From assembly GCF_000214375.1 (NCBI RefSeq), contig NC_015578.1:1860001-1924000 (forward strand): DNA of 64,000 nt, in the 5' to 3' direction. Below are positions 35,547 to 44,779 of this stretch, one piece after another. This DNA comes from Treponema primitia ZAS-2 (GTDB taxonomy: Bacteria; Spirochaetota; Spirochaetia; Treponematales; Breznakiellaceae). The notes below the pieces were generated by a model. That model had not been told where the DNA came from. It worked only from the letters and a program-made list of their open reading frames with translations, and made no database searches. The stretch's first letter is position 1; each line of letters begins with the position of its first letter. The position numbers were made by a program, and so were the translations under genes.

Positions 35547-36236
35547 ATGGCCACTACTGAAGAAAGAAAAGAAAAACTCAGTTTCGGAGACGCCCTGGCG
35601 GATTTTATTCAGAATAACCGCAAAGCCCTCATTTGTATACTTGCTGCTGCCATAGTCATAGTGCTTGGCAGCATTGCCGGTTTTAGTATCAGGGATTCCC
35701 TCCGGGGAAAGGCTATCAGCCAGGTTGAGGATCTCAGTCAGCGTTACGATGTCCTGGTTATAGATATTAATAACCCTTCCAAAGAAGCAGACGTGGAAGC
35801 CCTGCTGGATGAACTTACAAGCTTTGCAGGAAAACACTCCGGGTACCCAGGCGCCCGGGCCTATTATCTCATTGCCTCTATCTATACTGAAAAGAAGGAT
35901 TGGGTACAGGCTGAGGAAGCCTGGTCAAAATCCGCTAAGGTGGGAAAAAAAATCTATCTAGCCCCGGTGGCCCTGTATAACGCTGCAGTTGCTGCGGAAG
36001 AGCAGGGGAACCTGAGCCGGGCTATCAGCCTCTATCTGGAAAGCGCCGCCTTTGACGCTGATTTCCCCGATGCCCCCCGGGCTCAATTCGCGGTCGGGCG
36101 TCTCTATGAAACCCAGGGAGATATTCCGGCAGCTCTGGAAGCCTACAGGGTTATCCCTGAAAAATGGGAAGCCGCATCAACCTGGATCAACCTGGCACAG
36201 AGCCGGATCATATTCCTGGAAGGTAACAATTCCTGA
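35547..36236 (+). CDS. Membrane-anchored TPR protein
   Basis: A 229-residue protein starting MATTEERKEK after AAGGAG, in preference to a TTG two codons upstream. One membrane helix at about 27-48 (LICILAAAIVIVLGSIAGFS) anchors a periplasmic domain of at least three TPR units (YPGARAYYLIASIYTEKKDW, LAPVALYNAAVAAEEQGN, DAPRAQFAVGRLYETQGD). The architecture resembles YfgM/BamD-like scaffold proteins that assist envelope protein traffic. Likely operon with the following lipoprotein (2-base gap). Confidence 0.78.
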   Translation: MATTEERKEKLSFGDALADFIQNNRKALICILAAAIVIVLGSIAGFSIRDSLRGKAISQVEDLSQRYDVLVIDINNPSKEADVEALLDELTSFAGKHSGYPGARAYYLIASIYTEKKDWVQAEEAWSKSAKVGKKIYLAPVALYNAAVAAEEQGNLSRAISLYLESAAFDADFPDAPRAQFAVGRLYETQGDIPAALEAYRVIPEKWEAASTWINLAQSRIIFLEGNNS

Positions 36237-36238
36237 AA

Positions 36239-37030
36239 GTGAAAAAGTTACGCTTTCCTTCTCTTTTTATATTATTAACTCTGACGGCCCTTGGTTCCTG
36301 CGGAATAGAGGATTATAAATACCTTGATCCTGTTGAACCGGGAAATATTGTCAGAATCCTGAATACACAGGCCTTTATTTATCTTCCCCGCCAGGAAGAA
36401 TATTATTTTAAAAATTTTGTTATCTATTATCGTATCTATATCAGCGGGAGCCTGTTAACCGGTTCAATCTCTCCGGATGACAGCAATACTTTAAACAGTA
36501 TTAATGCTTCTCTTTACAGTGATTATAGAAGTATACTTCCCTATACCAACTCGAATAATTCTGTGGTGCCCACTAATATGGACTACATTTTTGCGAACCG
36601 CCGTTATTTTACCCTGCAACTGGAAGATATATCCATTGATAGCTTTTTAGAGCATACAAGCGGGGGTTATATAACCCTTGATTTTAACCAGAGTACAAGC
36701 CCGTGGCCGGCGCTTTTTATGGGCGACACCCGTAGCAATTCCAGCCTTACCCCGCATCCGCTGTATCGCCATTCTGACGCCGATTCACGCCCGTCCAATC
36801 CAAACAACCGGTACCTCACAAACAATTCTGATTTAAATAATTCTGATAATATTAAGGAAGACGCCAGTAGACAAAACTGGGACGTGGCAAGAAATACCCA
36901 GCAAATTCCCGGCGAAGCCTATACTTATGTTTCCATGTATATCATGTCCTACGGAATCGAAGATAATTTTTCCTCCATATTCAGCATCCCCACCTTTATT
37001 GGAATTTTCCGCCTGCCAAATGAAATGTAA
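36239..37030 (+). CDS. Lipoprotein of unknown function
   Basis: A 263-residue lipoprotein starting with GTG; lipobox LTALGSC places the lipidated cysteine at about residue 21. The mature part is rich in Asn, Ser, Tyr and Asp and beta-prone, with an Asn/Asp-rich stretch near 190-210 (NNRYLTNNSDLNNSDN). It is more AT-rich than the genes before it. No family recognised. It forms the end of an apparent three-gene unit with the sigma-54 activator and the TPR protein. The 37031-37220 gap carries the metN promoter and nothing else that I can see. Confidence 0.7.
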   Translation: MKKLRFPSLFILLTLTALGSCGIEDYKYLDPVEPGNIVRILNTQAFIYLPRQEEYYFKNFVIYYRIYISGSLLTGSISPDDSNTLNSINASLYSDYRSILPYTNSNNSVVPTNMDYIFANRRYFTLQLEDISIDSFLEHTSGGYITLDFNQSTSPWPALFMGDTRSNSSLTPHPLYRHSDADSRPSNPNNRYLTNNSDLNNSDNIKEDASRQNWDVARNTQQIPGEAYTYVSMYIMSYGIEDNFSSIFSIPTFIGIFRLPNEM

Positions 37031-37148
37031 AAGAGGAAACTGGAAAAACAAACCTCCAAAAGCATGGGTTTTTGGATATATATTACTAGCTATAATGTAT
37101 ATTCTGTCTACCATTATCAATTTTGTTTCAGGCAGTCTTGTTGACCCA

Positions 37149-37176
37149 TTGACTATTTATCAAATATGCCTATAGT
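37149..37176 (+). promoter_or_regulatory. Promoter candidate for metNIQ
   Basis: TTGACT (37149-37154), a 16-base spacer and TATAGT (37171-37176), about 45 bases before the metN start. The leader is too short for an S-box riboswitch, and no MetJ-type repeats are evident. Confidence 0.5.
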
Positions 37177-37220
37177 ATTTCTAGGTATTATAAGATTTAA
37201 TTCCCAAAAGAGAATATATA

Positions 37221-38291
37221 TTGATAGAATTGAATAATATCGTAAAAACCTTTAAGACCCATGGGATGCCCGCTGTCGAAGCCCTCAAAGGCGTTTCGCT
37301 AAAAGTTGATAGGTCGGATATTTTTGGCGTGGTTGGCTTTAGCGGCGCAGGAAAAAGTACCCTAATACGCTGCATCAACCTGCTTGAAAGACCCGATTCC
37401 GGAACCGTTATTGTAAACGGCCAGGAACTGAGCAGCCTCACTGAAAATGAACTTGAACGGCATCGGCAAAAAATTGGTATGATATTTCAGCATTTTAATC
37501 TATTCCGTTCAAAAACAGTTTATAATAATATTGCACTTCCCCTGGAGTATCAAAAAAAATCCGAAAACGAAATCAAGAGAAAGGTAAACGAACTGCTCAA
37601 CATGGTGGGGCTTGAGGATAAGAAGCACACCTACCCTTCCGAATTAAGTGGAGGGCAGAAGCAGCGGGTAGCTATCGCCCGGGCACTGGCAAACGATCCC
37701 CAGATTCTTTTGAGCGATGAAGCGACCAGCGCCCTGGACCCGCAAATGACGGAGTCTATTCTTGAACTGTTGTATCAACTTAACAAAAAACTCGCCCTTA
37801 CTATTGTGGTAATAACCCATGAGATGCTGGTTATAAAAGAAATCTGCAATAAAGTTGCGGTTATGGAAAACGGTCACATTGTTGAAACCGGAGAGCTGTA
37901 TGACATATTTTCAAATCCCCAAACGAAAATCACAAGGGATTTTACAGCGGGCTTTTTAAAGCTGGATGGTCTTCAAAAACTGCTTAAGCAGTTAAATTTT
38001 CATAATGTAATCGGCAGAGATGGTCAATTGTATCATTTCATCTTTACCGGCGCCAGGGCCAATGAACCATTCATTTCTCGGATTGTAAAATCCTTTGATG
38101 TCGAGGCCAGTATTATTTACGGATGTACTGAAGTAATTCAGGGGAAACCCCTGGGTAGTCTTTTCGTAATTCTCAGGGGAGATGATTCTGCATTGAAAAA
38201 ATCAACAGATTATCTTGCGTCCAATGGCGTGTCTGTCAAAAAAATCCTGGATGGAAACAGCGAAATCCCGATAAATGGGGAGGCAGTATGA
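37221..38291 (+). CDS. metN: Methionine ABC transporter ATP-binding protein
   Basis: ATPase subunit of the D/L-methionine importer. The 356-residue protein has Walker A GFSGAGKST, the Q-loop FQHFNLF, signature LSGGQKQRVAIARAL, and Walker B ILLSDEATSALDP. A C-terminal NIL domain (about 265-345) senses intracellular methionine and causes trans-inhibition of the transporter. The only plausible start is TTG at 37221, with a weak AAAAGAG upstream. metI overlaps its stop by 4 bases. Confidence 0.93.
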   Translation: MIELNNIVKTFKTHGMPAVEALKGVSLKVDRSDIFGVVGFSGAGKSTLIRCINLLERPDSGTVIVNGQELSSLTENELERHRQKIGMIFQHFNLFRSKTVYNNIALPLEYQKKSENEIKRKVNELLNMVGLEDKKHTYPSELSGGQKQRVAIARALANDPQILLSDEATSALDPQMTESILELLYQLNKKLALTIVVITHEMLVIKEICNKVAVMENGHIVETGELYDIFSNPQTKITRDFTAGFLKLDGLQKLLKQLNFHNVIGRDGQLYHFIFTGARANEPFISRIVKSFDVEASIIYGCTEVIQGKPLGSLFVILRGDDSALKKSTDYLASNGVSVKKILDGNSEIPINGEAV

Positions 38292-38968
38292 AAGATATTT
38301 TGATAAAGATTATGCCGAATGTATACGAGCTGTATAAAAGCGTTTTTAATTCTATTTGGGAAACCTTTATTATGGTACTTATATCAGGGGCCTTTGGTAT
38401 TGTGATTGGTACTCTGCTGGGAATAATCCTGGTGGTAAGCAGTGAAGGAAATTTATACGCTAATAAAATCCTGAACGGTGTGCTGGGCAGGATAATTAAT
38501 GCCGTCCGTTCAATTCCTTTTATTATAATAATAGCCCTTCTGGTTTCATTTACCAGGTGGATTGTCGGAACATCCATTGGCATACGCGGTGCAATAGTCC
38601 CGATGATAGTCGGCATAATTCCCTTTGTTTCACGGATTACAGAGCAGGCACTCTTGGAAGTTGATAACGGCGTTATTGAAGCAGCGCGATCCATGGGGCT
38701 TTCCCGTTTTTTTATTGTCAGACGCGTATTACTCCCTGAAGCACTGCCGGGTCTTGTACGTTCCATTATCACCAGTTTTATCAGCCTTATTGGCCTTTCG
38801 GCAATGGCCGGGACTGTGGGTGGCGGGGGTATAGGCGCTTTCGCTATACGTTACGGGTACCAGCGGTATATGCACGATATTACACTGCTGATGGTTATAA
38901 TACTTCTCCTGATCGTGAATTTTGTTCAGGGTTTTGGAAATAAATTTGCAAAAAAGGTAAGTCATTAA
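38288..38968 (+). CDS. metI: Methionine ABC transporter permease
   Basis: Five-helix integral-membrane channel subunit (226 residues). The EAA coupling motif that contacts MetN is visible in EAARSMGLSRFFIVRRVLLPEALP at about 135-160. Hydrophobic segments lie near 20-45, 60-85, 95-110, 160-185 and 200-220. ATGA overlap with metN and a 16-base gap to metQ indicate one operon. Confidence 0.93.
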   Translation: MKDILIKIMPNVYELYKSVFNSIWETFIMVLISGAFGIVIGTLLGIILVVSSEGNLYANKILNGVLGRIINAVRSIPFIIIIALLVSFTRWIVGTSIGIRGAIVPMIVGIIPFVSRITEQALLEVDNGVIEAARSMGLSRFFIVRRVLLPEALPGLVRSIITSFISLIGLSAMAGTVGGGGIGAFAIRYGYQRYMHDITLLMVIILLLIVNFVQGFGNKFAKKVSH

Positions 38969-38984
38969 AGGAAAAGGAGTTTTT

Positions 38985-39845
38985 ATGAAAAATACAATGA
39001 AAAAAATCATTTCTGTGGTGTTTGCAGCAATGATTGCGGTTTCTCCGGTTATTGCCGGCGGAAAATCAGATACCGGCGACGGAGTAACCGTCGTTAAGGT
39101 CGGAGTAACCTCGGATGATCCCCGGCTCTGGGACGCCGTACAAGCGGAACTTGATGCCCAGGGTAAGAAGGTTAAAATACAAACTATCTTTTTTGACGGC
39201 GGTGGAACAATAAACCAGTCAACCGCTGATGGGGAGCTTGATTTAAACGCCTTCCAGCATTATGCATTTTATAACCTGAATGCGAATGAACTAAAACTTA
39301 CAGATCAGCTGACCCCTGTTGTCGAGACCTTGATCGTCCCCTTAAGTCTCTTTTCCAATAAGACAAAAAACTACCGCACACCGGCGGATCTGCCCACCGG
39401 GGCAAGTATCGTTATTCCCGATGATCCAACAAATCAGGGGCGGGCCCTTAACCTGTTGGAAAGTGCGGGGCTTATCACAGTGAGGCCTGAAGTCGGCTTA
39501 AACGGCCAGCTTAAGGATATTGTCACGAATCCCAAAAATTTAAAATTCATTGAAATTTACGGTGCCCAAATTCCCCGGGCCCTGCCCGATGCGGATGCCG
39601 GTGTAATCAATGCGGGCATTGCGGTTGATGCCGGATTTGATCTGAATGCAGACCCGATCTTCAAACTTAATTTTACTCCCGACAATCCCTCCTTAAAACC
39701 CTTTTTCAATATTCTTGTAGTAAAAACCAAGGATAAGGACGCCCAATGGGTCAAGGACATCAGGGAAGCCTATTATACCAAACGAGTTGCTGATGTGATC
39801 GGCGTGATCTATAAAAACGCTGCTATCCCGGTTTTTAAGTACTGA
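38985..39845 (+). CDS. metQ: Methionine-binding protein (NlpA/MetQ family) lacking the lipidation cysteine
   Basis: Substrate-binding subunit that delivers methionine to MetNI. The family fold is clear from VKVGVTSDDPRLWDAVQAEL at the N-terminus, DGELDLNAFQHYAFYN, VIPDDPTNQGRALNLLESAGLI, and GVINAGIAVDAG. MetQ is normally a lipoprotein, but here the signal region ends SPVIAGGKSD: the position expected for the lipobox cysteine is glycine. It should therefore be a soluble periplasmic protein cleaved by signal peptidase I. AAAAGGAG precedes the ATG. Confidence 0.92.
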   Translation: MKNTMKKIISVVFAAMIAVSPVIAGGKSDTGDGVTVVKVGVTSDDPRLWDAVQAELDAQGKKVKIQTIFFDGGGTINQSTADGELDLNAFQHYAFYNLNANELKLTDQLTPVVETLIVPLSLFSNKTKNYRTPADLPTGASIVIPDDPTNQGRALNLLESAGLITVRPEVGLNGQLKDIVTNPKNLKFIEIYGAQIPRALPDADAGVINAGIAVDAGFDLNADPIFKLNFTPDNPSLKPFFNILVVKTKDKDAQWVKDIREAYYTKRVADVIGVIYKNAAIPVFKY

Positions 39846-39857
39846 TACAAAAAAACG

Positions 39858-41012
39858 ATGTTTGATTTCTATAAGGAAGCTTTGGGTCTTGAAGCCGAAG
39901 CTTCCTTACTACGCAGACACTTGCATGAAAATCCTGAAGTTAGTTTTTGTGAATACAAGACTTGTGCTTTTATTCGTGAAAAACTTACCGGGATAGGTAT
40001 ACCCTTTGAGAGCGCCGGAGATACGGGAACAATCGCCGTTATTAACAAAGGAAAAAGCGGTCCTGTCCTGGCGCTCCGGGCCGATATTGATGCCCTTGAA
40101 ATAAACGAAAAAACCGACATCCTATTTAAGTCAAAAAATCCGGGGGTGATGCACGCCTGCGGGCACGATGCTCATACCGCAGCATTACTCTGTGCAGCGA
40201 AGATGCTGTATCACCACAGTAATGAGATTCCGGGGACCGTAAAACTTATCTTTCAGCCCGCAGAAGAAACCGGCTTTGGCGCCCTCAAGACCATTGAAAC
40301 AGGCTTGCTGCACGATGTGGATGCATTTTTTGGGATTCATGTTAACCCGGATTTCCCTGTGGGCAAAATAGGTGTCAAATCAGGTGGTGTAATGGCGGGA
40401 TCGAATTCGCTGATCATCAATATTAAAGGAAAAAGCGGACACGGGGGCTACCCAAACAGGACTGTTGATGCCATTGCGGCAGGATCCGAACTTGTTGAAG
40501 CCCTGCAGCACATTGTATCCCGCGAGATTGGGCCGACAGAACAGGCAGTAATTTCGGTCTGCCAATTTCATGCGGGAACACGGGATAATATCATCGCGGG
40601 AGAAGCACAGCTTTCCGGTACGGTTCGTGTGACCAACGAAGAGATGCGATCCTATGTTGCAGATGCAATACGGCGAATCGCCGGCGGGATCGCCCTGGCC
40701 CATCGTGTTGAAGCTGAAGTAATTTGTGATCCCGTCACCCTGGTCATGTATAATGCGCCGGAATTATATGGTGCCGCCCTGAAAGCGGCGCAATGGGTTA
40801 TTAAAGATTCTCCTGAGGACTTCACGCCCCAGATGGGTACCGAAGATTTCAGCCGTTATTCGCAGCTGGCCCCTGTCTTTTTTGCATTTGTCGGTTCAGG
40901 GGGCGGTTTTCCTCTTCATAGTGATCATTTTTATCTGGATGAAGGGGCAGTATCCGTAGCGGCTGCACTACACACCGCCTTTGTGTACAGTTATTTTGAA
41001 CAAAAAAAGTAA
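39858..41012 (+). CDS. M20D amidohydrolase (N-acyl-amino-acid or hippurate hydrolase type)
   Basis: A 384-residue metal-dependent amidohydrolase. Metal ligands include HACGHDAHTA (about 99-108), QPAEETGFG, and the late HSDHFY; LRADIDALEINE is the conserved M20D strand; SGHGGYPNRTVDAIAAG marks the lid domain. The start follows metQ by 12 bases in the same operon, suggesting it releases methionine or another amino acid from an N-acylated form imported or recycled by MetNIQ. That substrate link is inferred from position only. Confidence 0.87.
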   Translation: MFDFYKEALGLEAEASLLRRHLHENPEVSFCEYKTCAFIREKLTGIGIPFESAGDTGTIAVINKGKSGPVLALRADIDALEINEKTDILFKSKNPGVMHACGHDAHTAALLCAAKMLYHHSNEIPGTVKLIFQPAEETGFGALKTIETGLLHDVDAFFGIHVNPDFPVGKIGVKSGGVMAGSNSLIINIKGKSGHGGYPNRTVDAIAAGSELVEALQHIVSREIGPTEQAVISVCQFHAGTRDNIIAGEAQLSGTVRVTNEEMRSYVADAIRRIAGGIALAHRVEAEVICDPVTLVMYNAPELYGAALKAAQWVIKDSPEDFTPQMGTEDFSRYSQLAPVFFAFVGSGGGFPLHSDHFYLDEGAVSVAAALHTAFVYSYFEQKK

Positions 41013-41016
41013 GCAT

Positions 41017-43467
41017 TTATAAAATCTTAGGATACAGCTCCCGAAATATTTTAAAATAGGACTCCCCGGAATTCGGAGTATCCTCAGGCCCGGGCTTTTT
41101 GGCAAGAACCTGGGTCCGCTTGAGGCCATAACCGGGCCCGGTAGAATTTTCCATCCGGGACTGCCGGTAGCTTTTTTCTTGGGCGGCGGAGATTAGGGTA
41201 TCCGCGGCTTGCAACGAATTTCCCCGCGTACTGCCTTCAGGCATGGCATAGGCGAAACCCCAGAGCAGGGACGAGAGGGAATATTTTTTGGTCCCCCGGG
41301 GGATATGATAGTTCTCACAGTCCCCAATTTCAAAACCCTCGGGTAGGTTTTGATTCATCAGCTCCCGGAACTCGGAGGCCGCAAAAAAGTCTTCTGTTTC
41401 AATGGCCGCAATCTCTGCATCAGCATAAACCCCCAAGGACAGGGGGGCTACAATTTCCAGTTTTGGTAAGGGGTTAAAACCACCGGTATACTGGACCGGT
41501 ATGCCCGCACGCATCATGGCCATGGAAAACACCTCGATAATGGTTAGATGGCCATGGAATATAGCACTTCCCTTCTTGGAAAAGGAAAATATGATGCGCC
41601 ATGAAGGCAAGTCGGAAGAAGGTTTTATCGGTGGCTCCTGGATTTCCAGCTTTTCCGGAAGCTCTTCTTCTCGAGAAGCATCAAGTAATTTATCATCATG
41701 TATTATATTTTCGACTAATTTACAATCCTTATCACAAATTCCACAGAAATGCTTACAATTTTCTATACATGGTAAAGTAATTTCTCCTTTACCTGATTTT
41801 TCCTTTTCTTTTTTTAGGTAGCCAGGTAAGACTGCAGAATCTATCATGCTCCAGGGCAAGGGATCGCTTTCTTTTTGGGGGCTGCGCTTTTCCAGGACCT
41901 CCCGCCAGACATCCTTTTTTATATATTCCTGCCAGGCATCAAGCCGGCAGCCCCTTTGCCAGGCTTCCTCAATAAGAAAGGCAGTTTCCCTATCTCCCCT
42001 GCTGATCACCCCTTCAAGGGTGGCCACAAAGGGGTCTGAAATGCTCACCTTGTGGCCCCTGGTTTTCAAGCGGCTGCGGATATGGGCAAGTTTTTTCGCC
42101 GCACTGTCCTCGTCTATCTGGACGGCTCTCTCATAAGGAGTATGGGGTTTAGGCACAAATACGCCAACGTTGATATTAAAGTGCATCCCGGTCCGCTGGC
42201 CTAAATCCAGGATAAAGTTGGTAATTTCTTCTTCCTCGGTCCGATCAAGGGTATCCAGGGGAAGACCTATCATAAAATAAAACTTTGCCTTCCGCCAGCC
42301 GCTTTTTCTGGCGGTCCTGAGGATCGCGTCCACATCATCCCGGGAAACAGTTTTATTGATCCCCGCCTGCCAGGATTCGGCGGGTGTTTCCACCGCAAAG
42401 GTAAGGCCGCTTTTACGGACTTCGGATATTTTTCCCAGCAAGGGCAGAGAAAAGGTGGAGACCTTAAGGCTGGGGAGCTGAAAAGAAATATGCCGGTCCC
42501 CGAAGCGCCGGTTAAGGGAATCCACCAACCCTTCAATATGCCGGTAATCACCGCTGGAAAGGGACGAAAGGCTGATTTCCCGGTAGCCCCCCTGGCTGAC
42601 AAAAGCTTCCGCTTCTTCAAGAACCTGGTCGGCGCTTTTCTGTCGCATGGGGCGGTACCAAAAACCTGCATGGCAGAACCGGCACCCGTTGGGGCAACCC
42701 CGCATTATTTCTACCGCCCCGTGGTGCTGGACCGGCTTCATGCTGGGTACGGGAAACACCGGCGCCCGGGCAGGGCGGGATGCAAAGCCCGTATCTATGG
42801 CCCGTACCGCCCTGCCCTTTCCCGCTGCTTGCAACGTAGTTTCCCGCGACGCCCAGACTGATGGGTGATCCAGCAGCCGCTCCAGAAGTTTCCCTCTCCC
42901 CGCGCCCGCCTGTTTCATATCCCGCAGTTCCGCTGCCAGATCAAAGAATCCCGCCTCGGCCTCCCCTATCCAGAATGCCTCGATAAAGGGCTCGTAAGGC
43001 AGGGGGTTTGAAACACAGGGCCCACCCATGATAACTATGGGGTCACCCTCCCCCCGTTCAGTTTTTCTGAGAGGTATAAATCCACGGTCCAACATGGTCA
43101 GGACTCCGGTTATCCCCAGTTCATAGCCCAGGGTAAACATCAGTAAATCTAAATCCCCCAAGGCTATTCCCGTATCAAGACCATAAAGGGGTATGTTCCG
43201 GGCGCGGATAAGCTCTTCAAAATCCGGCGCCGGGGCAAAGGCCCGGTCGCAGGAAATACCGGTAATATCGTTAAGTCTGTTATAGAGTATCCTGAATGCC
43301 TGGTTCGACATCCCTATCTCGTAGAGATCCGGAAAGGCAATAAGGGTTTGAAGCAAAGCATCCCGTTTAGCCAGGGAGCCATACTCCCCGCCGGTATACC
43401 GTGCGGGTTTTTCGACGGTTAATAATAATTCCCCCGGAAATTTCAGGGGATCAATATAAACCGCCAT
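41017..43467 (-). CDS. Two-part radical SAM protein (B12-binding-type radical SAM plus DUF2344 domain)
   Basis: An 816-residue protein. Residues 1-250 form a cobalamin-binding-like region and 250-550 a radical SAM barrel, with the [4Fe-4S] cysteines Cys258, Cys262 and Cys265 in GCPNGCRFCHAG. Near residue 570 a short linker holds five cysteines (CIENCKHFCGICDKDC), possibly an extra Fe-S cluster. Residues 600-780 match the DUF2344 'radical SAM-linked' domain (RIIFSFSKKGSAIFHGHL, GGFNPLPKLEIVAPLSLGVYA). The two halves are separate genes in some bacteria. Function unknown; the family often sits beside rod-shape or ribosome genes. It is the last gene of the mre operon, one base after rodA. Confidence 0.88.
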   Translation of the reverse strand: MAVYIDPLKFPGELLLTVEKPARYTGGEYGSLAKRDALLQTLIAFPDLYEIGMSNQAFRILYNRLNDITGISCDRAFAPAPDFEELIRARNIPLYGLDTGIALGDLDLLMFTLGYELGITGVLTMLDRGFIPLRKTERGEGDPIVIMGGPCVSNPLPYEPFIEAFWIGEAEAGFFDLAAELRDMKQAGAGRGKLLERLLDHPSVWASRETTLQAAGKGRAVRAIDTGFASRPARAPVFPVPSMKPVQHHGAVEIMRGCPNGCRFCHAGFWYRPMRQKSADQVLEEAEAFVSQGGYREISLSSLSSGDYRHIEGLVDSLNRRFGDRHISFQLPSLKVSTFSLPLLGKISEVRKSGLTFAVETPAESWQAGINKTVSRDDVDAILRTARKSGWRKAKFYFMIGLPLDTLDRTEEEEITNFILDLGQRTGMHFNINVGVFVPKPHTPYERAVQIDEDSAAKKLAHIRSRLKTRGHKVSISDPFVATLEGVISRGDRETAFLIEEAWQRGCRLDAWQEYIKKDVWREVLEKRSPQKESDPLPWSMIDSAVLPGYLKKEKEKSGKGEITLPCIENCKHFCGICDKDCKLVENIIHDDKLLDASREEELPEKLEIQEPPIKPSSDLPSWRIIFSFSKKGSAIFHGHLTIIEVFSMAMMRAGIPVQYTGGFNPLPKLEIVAPLSLGVYADAEIAAIETEDFFAASEFRELMNQNLPEGFEIGDCENYHIPRGTKKYSLSSLLWGFAYAMPEGSTRGNSLQAADTLISAAQEKSYRQSRMENSTGPGYGLKRTQVLAKKPGPEDTPNSGESYFKIFRELYPKIL

Positions 43468-43468
43468 G

Positions 43469-44779
43469 TTAGTGCTGGAACCTTCGGGTATAAATACTTA
43501 GGGCTAAACCAATCCCCACCATGGCGGATGTCAGGGCTGATCCCCCGTAAGACATAAACAGCAGGGGTATGCCGGTTATGGGCATGATCCCCATGGTCAT
43601 ACCAACGTTAATCAGGAAGTGGAAAATATACATGGCTGATAGTCCTGCGGCAATATAGGCGCCGAAGGGATCCGAAGTGGTTTTCATGATCCGTATAAGC
43701 CTGAGGCAGATTATCAGGAAAAGGGTAAACACCAATATCCCCCCCAGTAGTCCCCATTCTTCCGTAAAAATAGAAAAGATAAAGTCCGTGCTCTGTTGAG
43801 GTAAAAACCGGTAATGGCTCTGGGTGCCTTGGAGGTAACCCTTGCCCATGAGTCCCCCTGATCCGATTGCAGTAATGGATTGGATAATATTCCATCCCGA
43901 TCCCCGGGGATCAACATTTGGATCCAGGAATACTATAAGCCGCATGATCTGATAATCTTTCAGTACCTTGTGGGAAGCGAAAGATGCCCCCAAGGATATG
44001 ATAACTATAGCAGTAAAATATACTATCCAGTAAAAGTAACGTTTCTTATACCGCATATACCCAAAAAGCGCAATAGCAGCAATAATACCCAAGACCATGA
44101 CTGTAATTGTAACAAACCTGCTGTTGGAAAGTATCATCATTGATGGCATGGCATTCCTGAGTATATAGCTCTGCCAGAGAGGTAATACCATAAAAAGTGC
44201 GGTCATAATTATCCCGATGAGCAGAAATAGTACGTACCGCAGGGAAATGCCGGCCACAAAAGTCATTACCAGCAGTATGGGGATAAATACAAGGGATGTG
44301 CCAAAATCAGGCTGGATGAGTATCACTGCCATGGGCACAAAAACAATAATACAGGAAAGCATAAAACGAATAAAACTGTTTCTGCTTCTTTTGGATCCAT
44401 CCAGGTACCGGGCCAGGAAAAGGATGGTAGTTATCTTGGCAAATTCCGAAGGCTGTATCCCGAAGGATCCGATCCCTATCCAGGCTCGGGCTCCGTTTAC
44501 AAGCCGGCCAAATAAACAGGTATACACCAGAAGCACAATAGTTCCGATGTAGAAGTAGATTGAAATATCATATAAACGCCGGTAATCAAGCATGGCGATA
44601 ATCAGGGCTACGATAAGTCCTACCACAGCCCATATTATCTGCCGCATATATTCGTTTGAAACAAGAACCCCCGTATCGGTTACCCCGGATGAATAGATAA
44701 AAAGTATCCCAAAAATCGACAGTATTATTGCGGCAAAGATAAGGGAAAAATCTATTTCCAGAAAATCTTGTAGTTTCAT
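43469..44779 (-). CDS. rodA: Rod-shape peptidoglycan glycosyltransferase RodA
   Basis: SEDS-family glycosyltransferase that polymerises lipid II along the cell cylinder with PBP2. Start MKLQDFLEIDF (44779) is set by its ATGA overlap with mrdA; a longer frame to 44905 would run into that gene. The 436-residue protein has about ten membrane helices and the SEDS motifs NGARAWIGIGSFGIQPSEFAKI, LIQPDFGTSLVF and late FIFSIFTEEWGLLGG with the catalytic-loop region. Together with mreBCD and mrdA it forms the elongasome. Confidence 0.96.
   Translation of the reverse strand: MKLQDFLEIDFSLIFAAIILSIFGILFIYSSGVTDTGVLVSNEYMRQIIWAVVGLIVALIIAMLDYRRLYDISIYFYIGTIVLLVYTCLFGRLVNGARAWIGIGSFGIQPSEFAKITTILFLARYLDGSKRSRNSFIRFMLSCIIVFVPMAVILIQPDFGTSLVFIPILLVMTFVAGISLRYVLFLLIGIIMTALFMVLPLWQSYILRNAMPSMMILSNSRFVTITVMVLGIIAAIALFGYMRYKKRYFYWIVYFTAIVIISLGASFASHKVLKDYQIMRLIVFLDPNVDPRGSGWNIIQSITAIGSGGLMGKGYLQGTQSHYRFLPQQSTDFIFSIFTEEWGLLGGILVFTLFLIICLRLIRIMKTTSDPFGAYIAAGLSAMYIFHFLINVGMTMGIMPITGIPLLFMSYGGSALTSAMVGIGLALSIYTRRFQH

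Noticed and set aside
37031-37220. SAM riboswitch upstream of metN
   Set aside because: Too little leader after the predicted start and no S-box core; only promoter boxes seen.
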